NCBI GenBank assembly: GCA_021287165.1
Contig: JAJTAY010000018.1
Coordinates: 1 to 64,000, forward strand
Reading direction: 5' to 3'
DNA from: Bacteroidia bacterium
GTDB taxonomy: Bacteria; Bacteroidota; Bacteroidia; Bacteroidales; F082
Length of the DNA: 64,000 nucleotides
Shown here: one piece after another, positions 16,308 to 25,460 of the stretch
Numbering within the stretch: position 1 is the first letter of the stretch
Layout: each line of letters opens with the position of its first letter
The notes under the pieces: generated by a model
The model's database searches: none
Told to the model about the DNA's origin: nothing
The model's input: only the letters and a program-made list of their open reading frames with translations
Position numbers and translations under genes: made by a program

Positions 16308-19300
16308 ATGAAAAGACCCGAATACCTCTTTGAGGTCAGCTGGGAAGTATGCAATATGGTCGGCGGCATCTACACCGTCCTATCGAGCAAAGCCCGCATG
16401 ACCCGACAAATGTTTGGCGACCACTACATTACCATTGGTCCCGACGTTTGGAAACGCACTAAAAAAAATCCGCTATTTATTGAAGATCAAGCCCTTTTTG
16501 CCGAGTGGCGAAAGAAATCGGCTGCCGAAGGTCTTAAGTTTCGCGTAGGACGTTGGAATATCCCCAGTCGCCCCGTCGCCATTCTGATCGATTTTACAAC
16601 GCTGTTTGGCAGTAAGAATGAAATTTTTGCCAAGCTTTGGGAAACATACCAGCTCGACTCGCTGCACGGGCAGTGGGACTATGTAGAGCCCGCCATGTTT
16701 GGCTATGCTGCAGGCAAGGTGATTGAGAGTTTTTACCTCAATTTCATGCCGGGCAACGACAAAGTTGTGGCCCATTTCCACGAATGGATGACCGGCACCG
16801 GCGTTCTGTACCTGAAACAGGAACTACCCCAGGTGGCAACCACATTCACCACACATGCCACCTTTTTAGGACGTTGCATCTCGTCGAACGGGCTTGCACT
16901 CTATGGTCAGTTGAACGAATATCAACCTGCTGCCACTGCAACCCGATTTGGGGTAACTGCCCAGCAATCGCTCGAAAGCCTGGCAGCCCGGCACGCAGAT
17001 GCTTTCACCACAGTGAGCGAAATTACCGCCCGCGAATGCGAACAATTTCATGGCCGCAAGCCCGATGTGATTACCATCAACGGTTTCGATGAGAAGATAG
17101 CTGGTGAGCCGGCCAAACTTGTCGCCCGCCGTGCCAATAGCCGTAAACGAATCCTCCAGGTGGCCTCCTTGTTGGCTGGAACTACCCTTCCCGACGACAC
17201 GCTGCTCGTGCTCAACAGCGGTCGCTATGAATTCAAAAACAAAGGTATCGACCTGTTTATCAATGCCATCAACAGCCTTCAGGTGCATGGAGGTCTCAAC
17301 AGGCCCGTGGTAGGCATCATCGCTGTTCCTGCTAATAACAACGGCCCCGTGCGCGAACTTCGCGACTGCCTTGAAAATCCAGGATGTACCGGGCTCGAAG
17401 GCAATCAGTTTGTGACCCACTTTATTCCCGATCAGGCCCACGATCCGGTGCTGCAAAGCCTACAACAGCTGGGTATGCAGCAGCACAATGCCAACAGGGT
17501 GCACCTGATTTTCGTTCCGGTATATCTGAACGGCGACGATAAGATTTTTAACCTCAGTTATTATGACTTCCTTGCCGGTATGGACCTCACGGTCTTTCCT
17601 TCTTACTACGAACCCTGGGGCTATACTCCGCTCGAGAGTATTAGCTTTGGTGTGCCTACCATCACTACCAGCCTTGCCGGATTTGGCTTGTGGGTGCGCG
17701 AGTCGGGTATGGACGGCAGGGCTGTGCATGTTATCGAACGTAAGGAAGATAATGCCATCGACGTTTATGAACAAATCGCAGCACTAATTCGCCGTCAGGC
17801 CGACAGGCAGGGCAATGCCACTGAGGCTCCAAGCAGCGAGGCTATGGCCATTGCCGGACATTTGCTCTGGAACGAATTGTTGGCCAATTACGAAAAGGCA
17901 TGGCATCTGGCCCTGAGCAAGCTCGAAAAGCGCTCAGCCGTGTTTGAATCAAGACAATTTTTAGAAACCCTTAGACCTTTCACTTTGGAGAAACAAGATC
18001 AACCTACCTGGAAAAAAGTACTCATACAGCCCGTTTACACAAGGGAACTGCAAAAGCTTCAGGAAATAGCACAAAATCTCTGGTGGTCGTGGAATTATGA
18101 AGCCTCCGCCCTTTTTGAGTCGATCAATCCACAAAAATGGGAAGACTTCGATCACAACCCCATCCCACTTATGGAGAGCCTCAGTGCCAAACAGATGGAG
18201 GCACTGGAAAACGATGCCGGGTTCGTGGAAAGGCTCAACAAGGTATATACGCAGTTCCGCAATTATATGGAACAAGCCCACACAAGACCAGAACCTATCG
18301 CCTATTTCAGCATGGAGTATGGCTTGCACAAAAGCCTGAAAATCTATTCAGGAGGATTAGGCGTTTTGGCCGGCGACTACCTGAAAGAAGCCAGCGATTC
18401 GGGAGTTAACATCACCGGTGTGGGGCTGCTTTACCGCTACGGCTATTTTCAGCAGGAAATTGCGCCCGTTGGCGATCAGGTAGCTCAATATATTCCACAG
18501 AAATTTACGCACCTGCCCCTCGAACCAGTTCGCGACGAGCATGGAAACTGGGTTATGGTCACCATAGCCCTGCCCGGACGCAATCTCACGGCCAAGGCAT
18601 GGCGTGTACCTGTGGGCAGGGTTTCGCTCTATCTGCTTGATACAGACATTGAAGAAAACAGTGCCGACGACCGTACCATCACGCACCAGCTCTACGGTGG
18701 CGACAGCGAGATGCGATTCAAGCAGGAGATGCTTTTGGGCATCGGCGGCATCAGGCTGTTACGCAAAATTGGTATTGAGCCGTTGGTATTTCACAGTAAT
18801 GAAGGACATTCGGCGTTTATTGGACTCGAAAGGCTGCGCATGATCATGAAAGATCATCAGGTGAGTTTTGATGTGGCCAGAGAAATCGTTCGTTCTTCCA
18901 CCCTGTTCACAACGCATACACCTGTTCCGGCTGGTCACGATGCTTTTGAGGAAGATCTGCTCCGCACCTATATGACACACTATCCGGAGCGTTTGAGCAT
19001 CAGCTGGGACGACTTTGTCAACCTTGGTAAATTCAGGCCCAACGAAGCCGGGCAGAAGTTTTCGATGAGTGTGCTGGCCACTAATCTTAGTCAGGAAGTA
19101 AACGGGGTAAGTCAGATTCACGGCAGGGTATCACGCGAAATGTTTCAGGAGCTTTATCCCGGCCATTTTGCCAATGAGCTGCATATTGGACACGTTACCA
19201 ATGGCGTACATTATTTCACCTGGGCCGACGCAACTTTCCAAAAGCTTTACAAACAAAATTTCCCTCAAGACTTCGAAAAGCATCAGCATGATGCAGAATT

Positions 19301-20534
19301 GTGGCAGAACATTTATAAGGTGCCTGCCGAAGAGATTTGGGATATAAGACAACAGTTGAAGAAAGAGCTTGTTACCTATCTGAAATTCAGGCTAAAACAA
19401 GAGCTGACGAGACGACAGGAAAGCCCCAAGCTCATTATCAAAATCCTTGAGACCATTAACGAAAAAGCGCTGATTATCGGCTTTGCCCGACGTTTTGCTA
19501 CCTATAAGCGTGCCCAGCTGCTATTTCACAACCTCGAGCGCCTCGCAGCTATCGTAAATCGCACCGACAGACCAGTGATTTTCGTTTATGCCGGAAAGGC
19601 GCATCCACGCGATGGAGCCGGTCAGGACCTGATAAAACGTATCATAGAAGTTGCGCGAAAACCTGAGTTTGCCGGCAAAGTGCTTTTTGTGGAAAACTAT
19701 GATATGGAATTGGGCAAAAAGCTCACCAGCAGCTGCGATATCTGGCTCAACACGCCCACCCGACCCATGGAAGCATCGGGCACCAGCGGCGAAAAAGCTG
19801 TAATGAATGGCGTGCTCAACTTTTCGGTGCTCGACGGCTGGTGGGCCGAAGGCTACAAACCCAATGCCGGATGGGCCATTCAGGAAAGCCGAACCTACGA
19901 GAATCAGCAATTCCAGGACGAGCTCGATGCCGAAACGATTTACAACCTGCTCGAAACCGAGATCATACCGTCCTATTTCGAGAGAAACAGCAATGGGGTT
20001 CCGGAAAAATGGGTAAAATATATCCAGAACAATCTGGCCATGATTGCTCCCCACTACACCATGAAGCGAATGCTCGAAGATTATTACAACAAATACTACA
20101 ATAAACTCATTTCCAGGGCAAACGCCATGAATGCGGACAATTTTGCAATGGCTGCCAACCTGGCTTCATGGAAGAAAAAAGTGAGCGAGGCATGGAACAA
20201 TATTGAGATCAGTTCGATAAAAATACCTGATCCTACCCTGCGTCCGCTCAATTTTGGTGAGAACTTTGTGGCCGAGGTAACGCTCAAAACCCCCGGTCTG
20301 CAGCCCGGCGAAGTAGGCATTGAACTGCTTTTCGGCCGAAAACTGCACGACAAGATTGACGAGATTATTTTCATTGAAAAGATGAATCTTGTAGCCGAAG
20401 GCGACGATTGGGTGCAGTACCACATCAATGTACCCATCTACAGGGCCGGGGTATATGACTACACCTTCCGTATTTACCCAAACAACCCCATGTTGCCGCA
20501 CCGTCAGGACTTCCCCCTCGTAAAGTGGATTTGA
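16308..20534 (+). CDS. Glycogen synthase (GT3-like) / alpha-glucan phosphorylase (GT35) fusion
   Basis: A 1408-residue two-enzyme polypeptide. Residues ~1-560 match GT3 glycogen synthases: VSWEVCNMVGGIYTVLSSKA at the N-terminus, VAHFHEWMTGTGVLYL, TTFTTHATFLGR, and PSYYEPWGYTPLESISFGVP with the paired acidic residues. From about residue 565 an alpha-glucan phosphorylase begins: IAQNLWWSWNYEASALFESI (DUF3417-type start), PIAYFSMEYGLHKSLKIYSG, FHSNEGHSAFIGLERLR, and GTSGEKAVMNGVLNFSVLDG, whose Lys1163 should hold PLP. The phosphorylase is the short bacterial type. One half extends glycogen and the other releases glucose-1-phosphate. The ATG at 16308 is preferred over one 12 codons upstream because MKRPEYLFEVSWE is the family start. 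Last gene of the operon. Confidence 0.92.
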   Translation: MKRPEYLFEVSWEVCNMVGGIYTVLSSKARMTRQMFGDHYITIGPDVWKRTKKNPLFIEDQALFAEWRKKSAAEGLKFRVGRWNIPSRPVAILIDFTTLFGSKNEIFAKLWETYQLDSLHGQWDYVEPAMFGYAAGKVIESFYLNFMPGNDKVVAHFHEWMTGTGVLYLKQELPQVATTFTTHATFLGRCISSNGLALYGQLNEYQPAATATRFGVTAQQSLESLAARHADAFTTVSEITARECEQFHGRKPDVITINGFDEKIAGEPAKLVARRANSRKRILQVASLLAGTTLPDDTLLVLNSGRYEFKNKGIDLFINAINSLQVHGGLNRPVVGIIAVPANNNGPVRELRDCLENPGCTGLEGNQFVTHFIPDQAHDPVLQSLQQLGMQQHNANRVHLIFVPVYLNGDDKIFNLSYYDFLAGMDLTVFPSYYEPWGYTPLESISFGVPTITTSLAGFGLWVRESGMDGRAVHVIERKEDNAIDVYEQIAALIRRQADRQGNATEAPSSEAMAIAGHLLWNELLANYEKAWHLALSKLEKRSAVFESRQFLETLRPFTLEKQDQPTWKKVLIQPVYTRELQKLQEIAQNLWWSWNYEASALFESINPQKWEDFDHNPIPLMESLSAKQMEALENDAGFVERLNKVYTQFRNYMEQAHTRPEPIAYFSMEYGLHKSLKIYSGGLGVLAGDYLKEASDSGVNITGVGLLYRYGYFQQEIAPVGDQVAQYIPQKFTHLPLEPVRDEHGNWVMVTIALPGRNLTAKAWRVPVGRVSLYLLDTDIEENSADDRTITHQLYGGDSEMRFKQEMLLGIGGIRLLRKIGIEPLVFHSNEGHSAFIGLERLRMIMKDHQVSFDVAREIVRSSTLFTTHTPVPAGHDAFEEDLLRTYMTHYPERLSISWDDFVNLGKFRPNEAGQKFSMSVLATNLSQEVNGVSQIHGRVSREMFQELYPGHFANELHIGHVTNGVHYFTWADATFQKLYKQNFPQDFEKHQHDAELWQNIYKVPAEEIWDIRQQLKKELVTYLKFRLKQELTRRQESPKLIIKILETINEKALIIGFARRFATYKRAQLLFHNLERLAAIVNRTDRPVIFVYAGKAHPRDGAGQDLIKRIIEVARKPEFAGKVLFVENYDMELGKKLTSSCDIWLNTPTRPMEASGTSGEKAVMNGVLNFSVLDGWWAEGYKPNAGWAIQESRTYENQQFQDELDAETIYNLLETEIIPSYFERNSNGVPEKWVKYIQNNLAMIAPHYTMKRMLEDYYNKYYNKLISRANAMNADNFAMAANLASWKKKVSEAWNNIEISSIKIPDPTLRPLNFGENFVAEVTLKTPGLQPGEVGIELLFGRKLHDKIDEIIFIEKMNLVAEGDDWVQYHINVPIYRAGVYDYTFRIYPNNPMLPHRQDFPLVKWI

Positions 20535-20548
20535 TGTCCCATGTTCAA

Positions 20549-20589
20549 AAAAGCCACAATGATTGCCGCAAGCGAACATTGTGGCTTTT
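20549..20589. terminator. Bidirectional-looking terminator after the glycogen operon
   Basis: A 13-bp perfect stem (AAAAGCCACAATG 20549-20561, CATTGTGGCTTTT 20577-20589) with a 15-base loop begins 15 bases after the fusion gene's stop. The A-tract and T-tract are part of the stem, as in intrinsic terminators. The T-tract runs straight into the -7 box of the next gene. Confidence 0.85.
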
Positions 20590-20596
20590 ATATTTG
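20589..20596 (+). promoter_or_regulatory. -7 box TATATTTG of the metallo-beta-lactamase-fold gene
   Basis: An exact TAnnTTTG match that shares its first base with the terminator stem and lies 18 bases before the ATG. Confidence 0.65.
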
Positions 20597-20614
20597 TTTC
20601 AAAAGAAAAACGCA

Positions 20615-21334
20615 ATGAAAAGAATATCAATAGTATTTTCCGTCTTACTTTTCCTGTTAACCCCAGCAAAAGCCCAGGACAAACTCGCAACGAGCACCGG
20701 CGACGTACTTATTCGGTTTGTAGGTCATGCATCCTTATACCTCGAACACAAGGGCAGAGTCATTCATATCGATCCCTGGAGCAGGGTGGCCAACTACGAC
20801 ACACTACCTGATGCCGATCTGATTCTGCTCACCCATCAGCACCGCGACCATCTCGATACCATTGCCCTGAACGCAATAACGAAATCGGAAACCTATATGA
20901 TCATGGCGCCCGTATGCCTTGAACACTTCAAACCCGCGACGCCTTTCGAGCTTATCTCAAACAATCAGAAAACAAGGTGGCATGATATTGAAATTGAATC
21001 AGTTGCGGCATACAATATCGCGCATATGAGGCCTAATGGCCAGCCATATCATCCAAAAGGCGAAGGCAATGGCTACATTATAAACATTGGCGAAAAACGC
21101 ATTTACGTGGCCGGCGACACGGAGAATATACCCGAAATGGAAAAGCTGGGGAAGATTGACATTGCATTTCTTCCTGTTAACCTGCCATTTACTATGAGTC
21201 CCGAGATGCTTGCCGATGCTGTGAGAAAAGTTAAACCGGCGATTGTTTACCCTTATCATTACGGCCAGACAAATCTTGAAGAAGTGCAAAGGCTCATAAA
21301 AGAGGTTTCTCAGGCTGAAATACGCATTCGCTGA
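20615..21334 (+). CDS. Exported metallo-beta-lactamase-fold (UlaG-like) hydrolase
   Basis: A 239-residue protein with a signal peptide (KRISIVFSVLLFLLTPAKA). It has an MBL-fold metal site of the UlaG/YcbX-like 'metal-dependent hydrolase' group: RFVGHASLYLE, IDPWSR, the binuclear motif LLTHQHRDHLD, VAGDTENIPE supplying a metal-bridging Asp, and a final YPYHYGQ His. This kind of domain hydrolyses varied esters or lactones; the substrate cannot be inferred. The ATG chosen starts the signal peptide and follows a -7 box by 18 bases. An in-frame start 30 codons upstream would begin inside the terminator hairpin. Confidence 0.85.
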   Translation: MKRISIVFSVLLFLLTPAKAQDKLATSTGDVLIRFVGHASLYLEHKGRVIHIDPWSRVANYDTLPDADLILLTHQHRDHLDTIALNAITKSETYMIMAPVCLEHFKPATPFELISNNQKTRWHDIEIESVAAYNIAHMRPNGQPYHPKGEGNGYIINIGEKRIYVAGDTENIPEMEKLGKIDIAFLPVNLPFTMSPEMLADAVRKVKPAIVYPYHYGQTNLEEVQRLIKEVSQAEIRIR

Positions 21335-21454
21335 AACACACTTCTCCAACTGCTTAGAGCACGATCAGACGGTTTTAACAAGTCTTTAACAATCTTTACG
21401 AAAATACCCAATGATAGTGATGGCTTAGGTCTATTGCTCCAATGTTAATTCATC

Positions 21455-21462
21455 TATTTTTG
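21455..21462 (+). promoter_or_regulatory. -7 box TATTTTTG upstream of the heme-type uptake locus
   Basis: An exact TAnnTTTG match 20 bases before the ATG of the small membrane protein at 21483. Confidence 0.6.
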
Positions 21463-21482
21463 TACCGGATTAGCAGTTCGAT

Positions 21483-21845
21483 ATGAATCTGGTTGCCAAA
21501 CTTAAGCTCGTAAAGCTGATTATGGCTCTTGCCATGTTCTGGCTCTTTATTGGCGACCTGATTATTCTTCACCAAAGCCGCATTTTTGGCCACGATTATT
21601 TCGGCCAGCATCATCAGCCCCTCAATAAGCCCGGAAAATCCGACGACGGTAAAACTTTTCAGAAATACCACAAAGCCAGTGATAAAGGCGACGATGGTCA
21701 GGTGTCTGCAATCACTTCCGGATTTTCGGTTGATGGGCTTGTTCCTGTCGAAGGCGCTTTTATCGTTTTCCCCACGACAAATGAATATGTTAGCACCCGA
21801 CACTTTATGCATGGTTCGGGTTTAAGGGCGCCTCCCTGCTCATAG
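21483..21845 (+). CDS. Small single-pass membrane protein, uncharacterised
   Basis: A 120-residue protein I do not recognise. It has one N-terminal membrane segment (LIMALAMFWLFIGDLIIL) and then a soluble, His- and Lys-rich part (FGHDYFGQHHQPLNKPGK) ending STRHFMHGSG. A -7 box 20 bases upstream supports its being a real gene. It lies 115 bases before, and on the same strand as, the HmuY-TonB-HmuY genes, so it may belong to that uptake locus. The His cluster could bind heme or metal; this is only a guess. It could alternatively be a remnant. Confidence 0.5.
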   Translation: MNLVAKLKLVKLIMALAMFWLFIGDLIILHQSRIFGHDYFGQHHQPLNKPGKSDDGKTFQKYHKASDKGDDGQVSAITSGFSVDGLVPVEGAFIVFPTTNEYVSTRHFMHGSGLRAPPCS

Positions 21846-21960
21846 CTTATTTCTTCAAGCGTTTATCTTTTTCTTACCCTTAATGCCTGTCTATATGCAG
21901 CATTTGGGCAGCGACTAATTAATTCATTCCATTAGCTTTATTTTCAATTATTTAGAAACA

Positions 21961-23217
21961 ATGAAAAAAATTTTACTCACATTGGTGACTCTTATCACCA
22001 TCAGCATTACCAATCTGAATGCCAATCCTGTTAACGATACCGTAACGATGGGTGCAGGCTATGCCAATGATGTTTTCTACAGTATGCAAACAGGTGTTGT
22101 TAAAACCGAGCCACGCAACAACTGGGACATTGCTTTTTATACCGTGCGCTGGAGTGCGGGCATATTGCTCAACGAAGGTGCGGGCGCCGAATTGTACACA
22201 TATCCTCTCGGAGATACTTCGGCATGGAATAATGTGGACATATCGGGCATGAGCGACTGGAAAAAAATGTACAACTCCGATACCATTTGGGAAGAAGGAG
22301 CCTTCAACCGCAATACCCTTGGACATCCAGACTATGGTTGGGGCGTTTACAATATGATATCGCATGATGTGGTTGGCGATTCGATCTTCGTTATTAAACT
22401 TACCAACGGTACCCTTAAGAAGCTTTGGATACAGCGCAAGCGTTCGATACAGAACACATGGTTCTTCAAGTTCGCTAATATTGACGGATCAGGCTTAACC
22501 TCCGTTACAATAGACGCTACACCCTATCAGGCTAATAGAATGTTCGTTTATTACTCCCTGGCAAACAACACCATCGTGGATCGTGAGCCCGATATCAATA
22601 GCTGGGATTTGCAGTGGAGTCGATATATAGCCACGGTTTACGACAACACCGGAGCACCCTCGCCGTATATGGTGGTTGGGGTTACCAGCAACCTTGGGGT
22701 CGGGGTTTCAAAACATCACCCGGTAGCCCCCGGCTTCGAAAACTGGACTTCAAAACCCTTTTCAGAAAACAGAACTACCATCGGACACGACTGGAAGAAC
22801 TTTAATATGGCATTGTTTCAATGGCAAATCACCGATTCCCTCGTATATTTTGTAAAAGATCGTTCAGGCAACATTCACAAGTTGACTCTCAACTATTTCA
22901 GCGGTACCGGCACAGGAAAAACAGGTCTCACGAAGAAAGTACTTTCATTGGTCGGGCAGCCTGAGCAGAATACGGAAAGCAATTTTACCGTTTACCCCAA
23001 CCCGGCCACCGACAGGTTGAACATAGGCATGAAACAGGGAGATGCCGGATTGATCAGAATATTTGACGCAACGGGAAAAATCGTTTACCAATCGAAAACT
23101 GAGATTACAACTGCAAACATCACCATCGATCTTAATGGATTTAAACCCGGGATGTATGTGGTGGAACTGAGGGGAAGCGAAGGCTTAAGCCGTCAGAAAT
23201 TGCTTATTAACCGCTAA
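21961..23217 (+). CDS. HmuY-family protein with T9SS sorting domain
   Basis: A 418-residue exported protein. The signal peptide is KKILLTLVTLITISITNLNA. The body shows HmuY-type features: NNWDIAFYTVRWSAGILLNE, DSWDLQWSRYIATV-like NSWDLQWSRY, and IGHDWKNFN. HmuY proteins capture heme at the cell surface. The last ~80 residues are a type A T9SS sorting domain (NFTVYPNPATDRLNIGMK, IRIFDATGKIVY, GMYVVELRGSEGLSRQKLLI), so this copy is surface-delivered by T9SS rather than anchored as a lipoprotein. It ends four bases before the TonB receptor start. The only -7 candidate is a one-mismatch TAGCTTTA at 21933-21940. Heme is the expected ligand by homology, not shown. Confidence 0.8.
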   Translation: MKKILLTLVTLITISITNLNANPVNDTVTMGAGYANDVFYSMQTGVVKTEPRNNWDIAFYTVRWSAGILLNEGAGAELYTYPLGDTSAWNNVDISGMSDWKKMYNSDTIWEEGAFNRNTLGHPDYGWGVYNMISHDVVGDSIFVIKLTNGTLKKLWIQRKRSIQNTWFFKFANIDGSGLTSVTIDATPYQANRMFVYYSLANNTIVDREPDINSWDLQWSRYIATVYDNTGAPSPYMVVGVTSNLGVGVSKHHPVAPGFENWTSKPFSENRTTIGHDWKNFNMALFQWQITDSLVYFVKDRSGNIHKLTLNYFSGTGTGKTGLTKKVLSLVGQPEQNTESNFTVYPNPATDRLNIGMKQGDAGLIRIFDATGKIVYQSKTEITTANITIDLNGFKPGMYVVELRGSEGLSRQKLLINR

Positions 23218-23221
23218 TTAA

Positions 23222-25459
23222 ATGAAGTTTAGAAGGCATTTAATTGTTGTTTTCTTGGGTGTACTCCTGACCAGAAACACTGTTTCCGGTCAGGAGGCCC
23301 GCCTGAACCTGCGCGATGCACGCTCGCGCGAAGCTGTTGCCTTTGCCCATATTCTTTTCAAATCGTTTGACAACCGGCAAACGCTCTCCGCCGTTGCCGA
23401 TATCGACGGTAAAGTCGTGCTCGGCATACGTTCGGCAGGCATTGTTCAAGTTTCTGCCCTAGGCTACAATGTGGTTTCAGATACCCTGAAGCCCGGGCAG
23501 CAGAAGCAGCTGAGCCTGCAGCCACAGGTGTTTAATATGGACGAGGTGGTAGTTACCGGGCAATACTCGCCCCAACCCGTGGATAAGTCAATTTTTCGCG
23601 TAAAAGTTATCGGTGCGAGGCACATTGAGCAGAGGGCATCCAACAACCTGAACGAGCTGATGACCGGCGAACTAAATATCCGGGGAATGGTTGACGGGGC
23701 TCTTGGATCACGGATTACCCTTCAGGGACTTGGCGGTGAGCATATCAAGTTTTTGATTGATGGGGTACCAGTCATCGGACGCATGAACGGCAATATTGAC
23801 CTGAGCCAGCTGAACCTTTACAATGTGAAGCAAATCGAGATCATCGAAGGCCCGATGTCGGTCATCTACGGCAGTAATGCCCTTGCCGGCGTAATCAATA
23901 TTCTGACCAAAGACCAGACCATCGCGCGCATCAACAGCCGGGCTGAGGGATATTATGAAAGCGTGGGCGTTTACAACTTTAATGCCAGCGCCACGGCAAG
24001 CCGCAACAGATGGACCATATCCACCGCCGGTGCAGGCAATTTCTTTGAAGGTTATAGTGCCGTTGACACCACGCGCTCAAAGCGGTGGAAGCCCAAAAGG
24101 CAATACAATGCCGACTTCTCGGCTGGCTATGCTTATTCAGGCACCAGAGCCAGACTCAACGTTTCATATTTCAATGAACTGCTGCGCGACAAGGGCAATC
24201 TGCTCAAACCCTATTATGAAACGGCATTCGACAGCGATTTCACCACCAATCGTCTCACAACCCGCTTCGACCTGAGCCAAAAGGTACTCAGCAACCGAAA
24301 TCTGAACGTATTGGCTTCGTATGCTTATTACGACAGAAGGAAAAACACCTGGTTCAAAGACCTGACCACACTTGACAAGGTTTTGACCAACAACATTTAC
24401 GACCAGGATACCTCGCGATTCGACCAGTGGCTTTTGCGAAGCGAATTCAGCAAAAGCGATATGAGCAGCCCTTTCAACTATCAGCTGGGTATTGACCTGA
24501 ACATGGAACAAGGCTACGGAAGGCGTATTCTGGATAAATACCAGCAAATTGGCGATTATGCAGCTTTTTTAAGTTTAAAACTCCAGCCAACCTCCCGCCT
24601 GATGCTGCAGCCAGGTGCACGTTACAGCTACAACACCCGCTACAAGGCACCTTTGGTTTATTCGCTCAATATGAAGTACGACCTGCGCGAGAGCCTGAGC
24701 CTGAGGGCTTCGGCAGCCAAGGGTTTCAGAGCGCCATCACTCAAGGAACTTTACCTTGAGTTTGTTGATGTAAATCACAACATCAGAGGAAACGAAAACC
24801 TTAAAGCCGAAAGCTCGCAAAACTACAATCTTGCTTTGCGATATCACCACGAAAAGCCTTCTTACGATTATGGCTTCGAAATGAGCCTGTTTCACAACGC
24901 CATAACCAACAGTATCACCCTTGCCGCACTCAATACCGCCGATCAGCTGTACACTTATGTCAACCTCGATCGCATGATCTCGCAAGGTTATCAGCTGCAG
25001 TTCAACAACCGCATTTACCCCTGGCTGGAACTAAAGTTCGGGGTCGGACAAACCGGCAGGCAACAGTTGCAGAACAACAAACCAAGAGTGGACATGATTT
25101 ACAGCACCGATGTGATTGCACAGGCTGGCTATACCTGGCGTAAAACCGGATTGAGGTTTGGTACGTATTACAAATACAACGGCGATTATCCGGAAGTGTT
25201 TGTTGCACAGGACGGTACAATCTTCCGCACCATCATGCAGGGCTATCACACCCTCGACATGAACGTTTCACGCGAGTTTTTCGAGCGTAAGCTACAGCTT
25301 CAGGTTGGAGCGAAAAACCTTTTCAACAACACCAATATCGCCGTATTGGGCGACAGCGGAGGAGGCGGGATTCACAGTGGAGGCGGAGGCGGCAGCTCGC
25401 CCGTTGGCTGGGGTCGTACCTTCTTCGTGAGGATGAATGTAAACTTTGACAAATTCTAA
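23222..25459 (+). CDS. TonB-dependent outer-membrane receptor (HmuR-like)
   Basis: A 745-residue outer-membrane active transporter. After a signal peptide it has a carboxypeptidase-like regulatory domain (LRDARSREAVAFAHILFKSF). A plug follows (VVVTGQYSPQPVDKSIFRVK, GSRITLQGLGGEHIKFLIDG, QIEIIEGPMSVIYGSNALAGVI, the usual plug signature), then a ~22-strand barrel with the family motif RASAAKGFRAPSLKELYLEF. A glycine-rich loop (GDSGGGGIHSGGGGGSS) precedes the last strand, which ends in Phe. It lies between two HmuY-like genes, matching the HmuR/HmuY arrangement for heme uptake. No TonB box was assigned with confidence. Confidence 0.9.
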   Translation: MKFRRHLIVVFLGVLLTRNTVSGQEARLNLRDARSREAVAFAHILFKSFDNRQTLSAVADIDGKVVLGIRSAGIVQVSALGYNVVSDTLKPGQQKQLSLQPQVFNMDEVVVTGQYSPQPVDKSIFRVKVIGARHIEQRASNNLNELMTGELNIRGMVDGALGSRITLQGLGGEHIKFLIDGVPVIGRMNGNIDLSQLNLYNVKQIEIIEGPMSVIYGSNALAGVINILTKDQTIARINSRAEGYYESVGVYNFNASATASRNRWTISTAGAGNFFEGYSAVDTTRSKRWKPKRQYNADFSAGYAYSGTRARLNVSYFNELLRDKGNLLKPYYETAFDSDFTTNRLTTRFDLSQKVLSNRNLNVLASYAYYDRRKNTWFKDLTTLDKVLTNNIYDQDTSRFDQWLLRSEFSKSDMSSPFNYQLGIDLNMEQGYGRRILDKYQQIGDYAAFLSLKLQPTSRLMLQPGARYSYNTRYKAPLVYSLNMKYDLRESLSLRASAAKGFRAPSLKELYLEFVDVNHNIRGNENLKAESSQNYNLALRYHHEKPSYDYGFEMSLFHNAITNSITLAALNTADQLYTYVNLDRMISQGYQLQFNNRIYPWLELKFGVGQTGRQQLQNNKPRVDMIYSTDVIAQAGYTWRKTGLRFGTYYKYNGDYPEVFVAQDGTIFRTIMQGYHTLDMNVSREFFERKLQLQVGAKNLFNNTNIAVLGDSGGGGIHSGGGGGSSPVGWGRTFFVRMNVNFDKF

Positions 25460-25460
25460 G

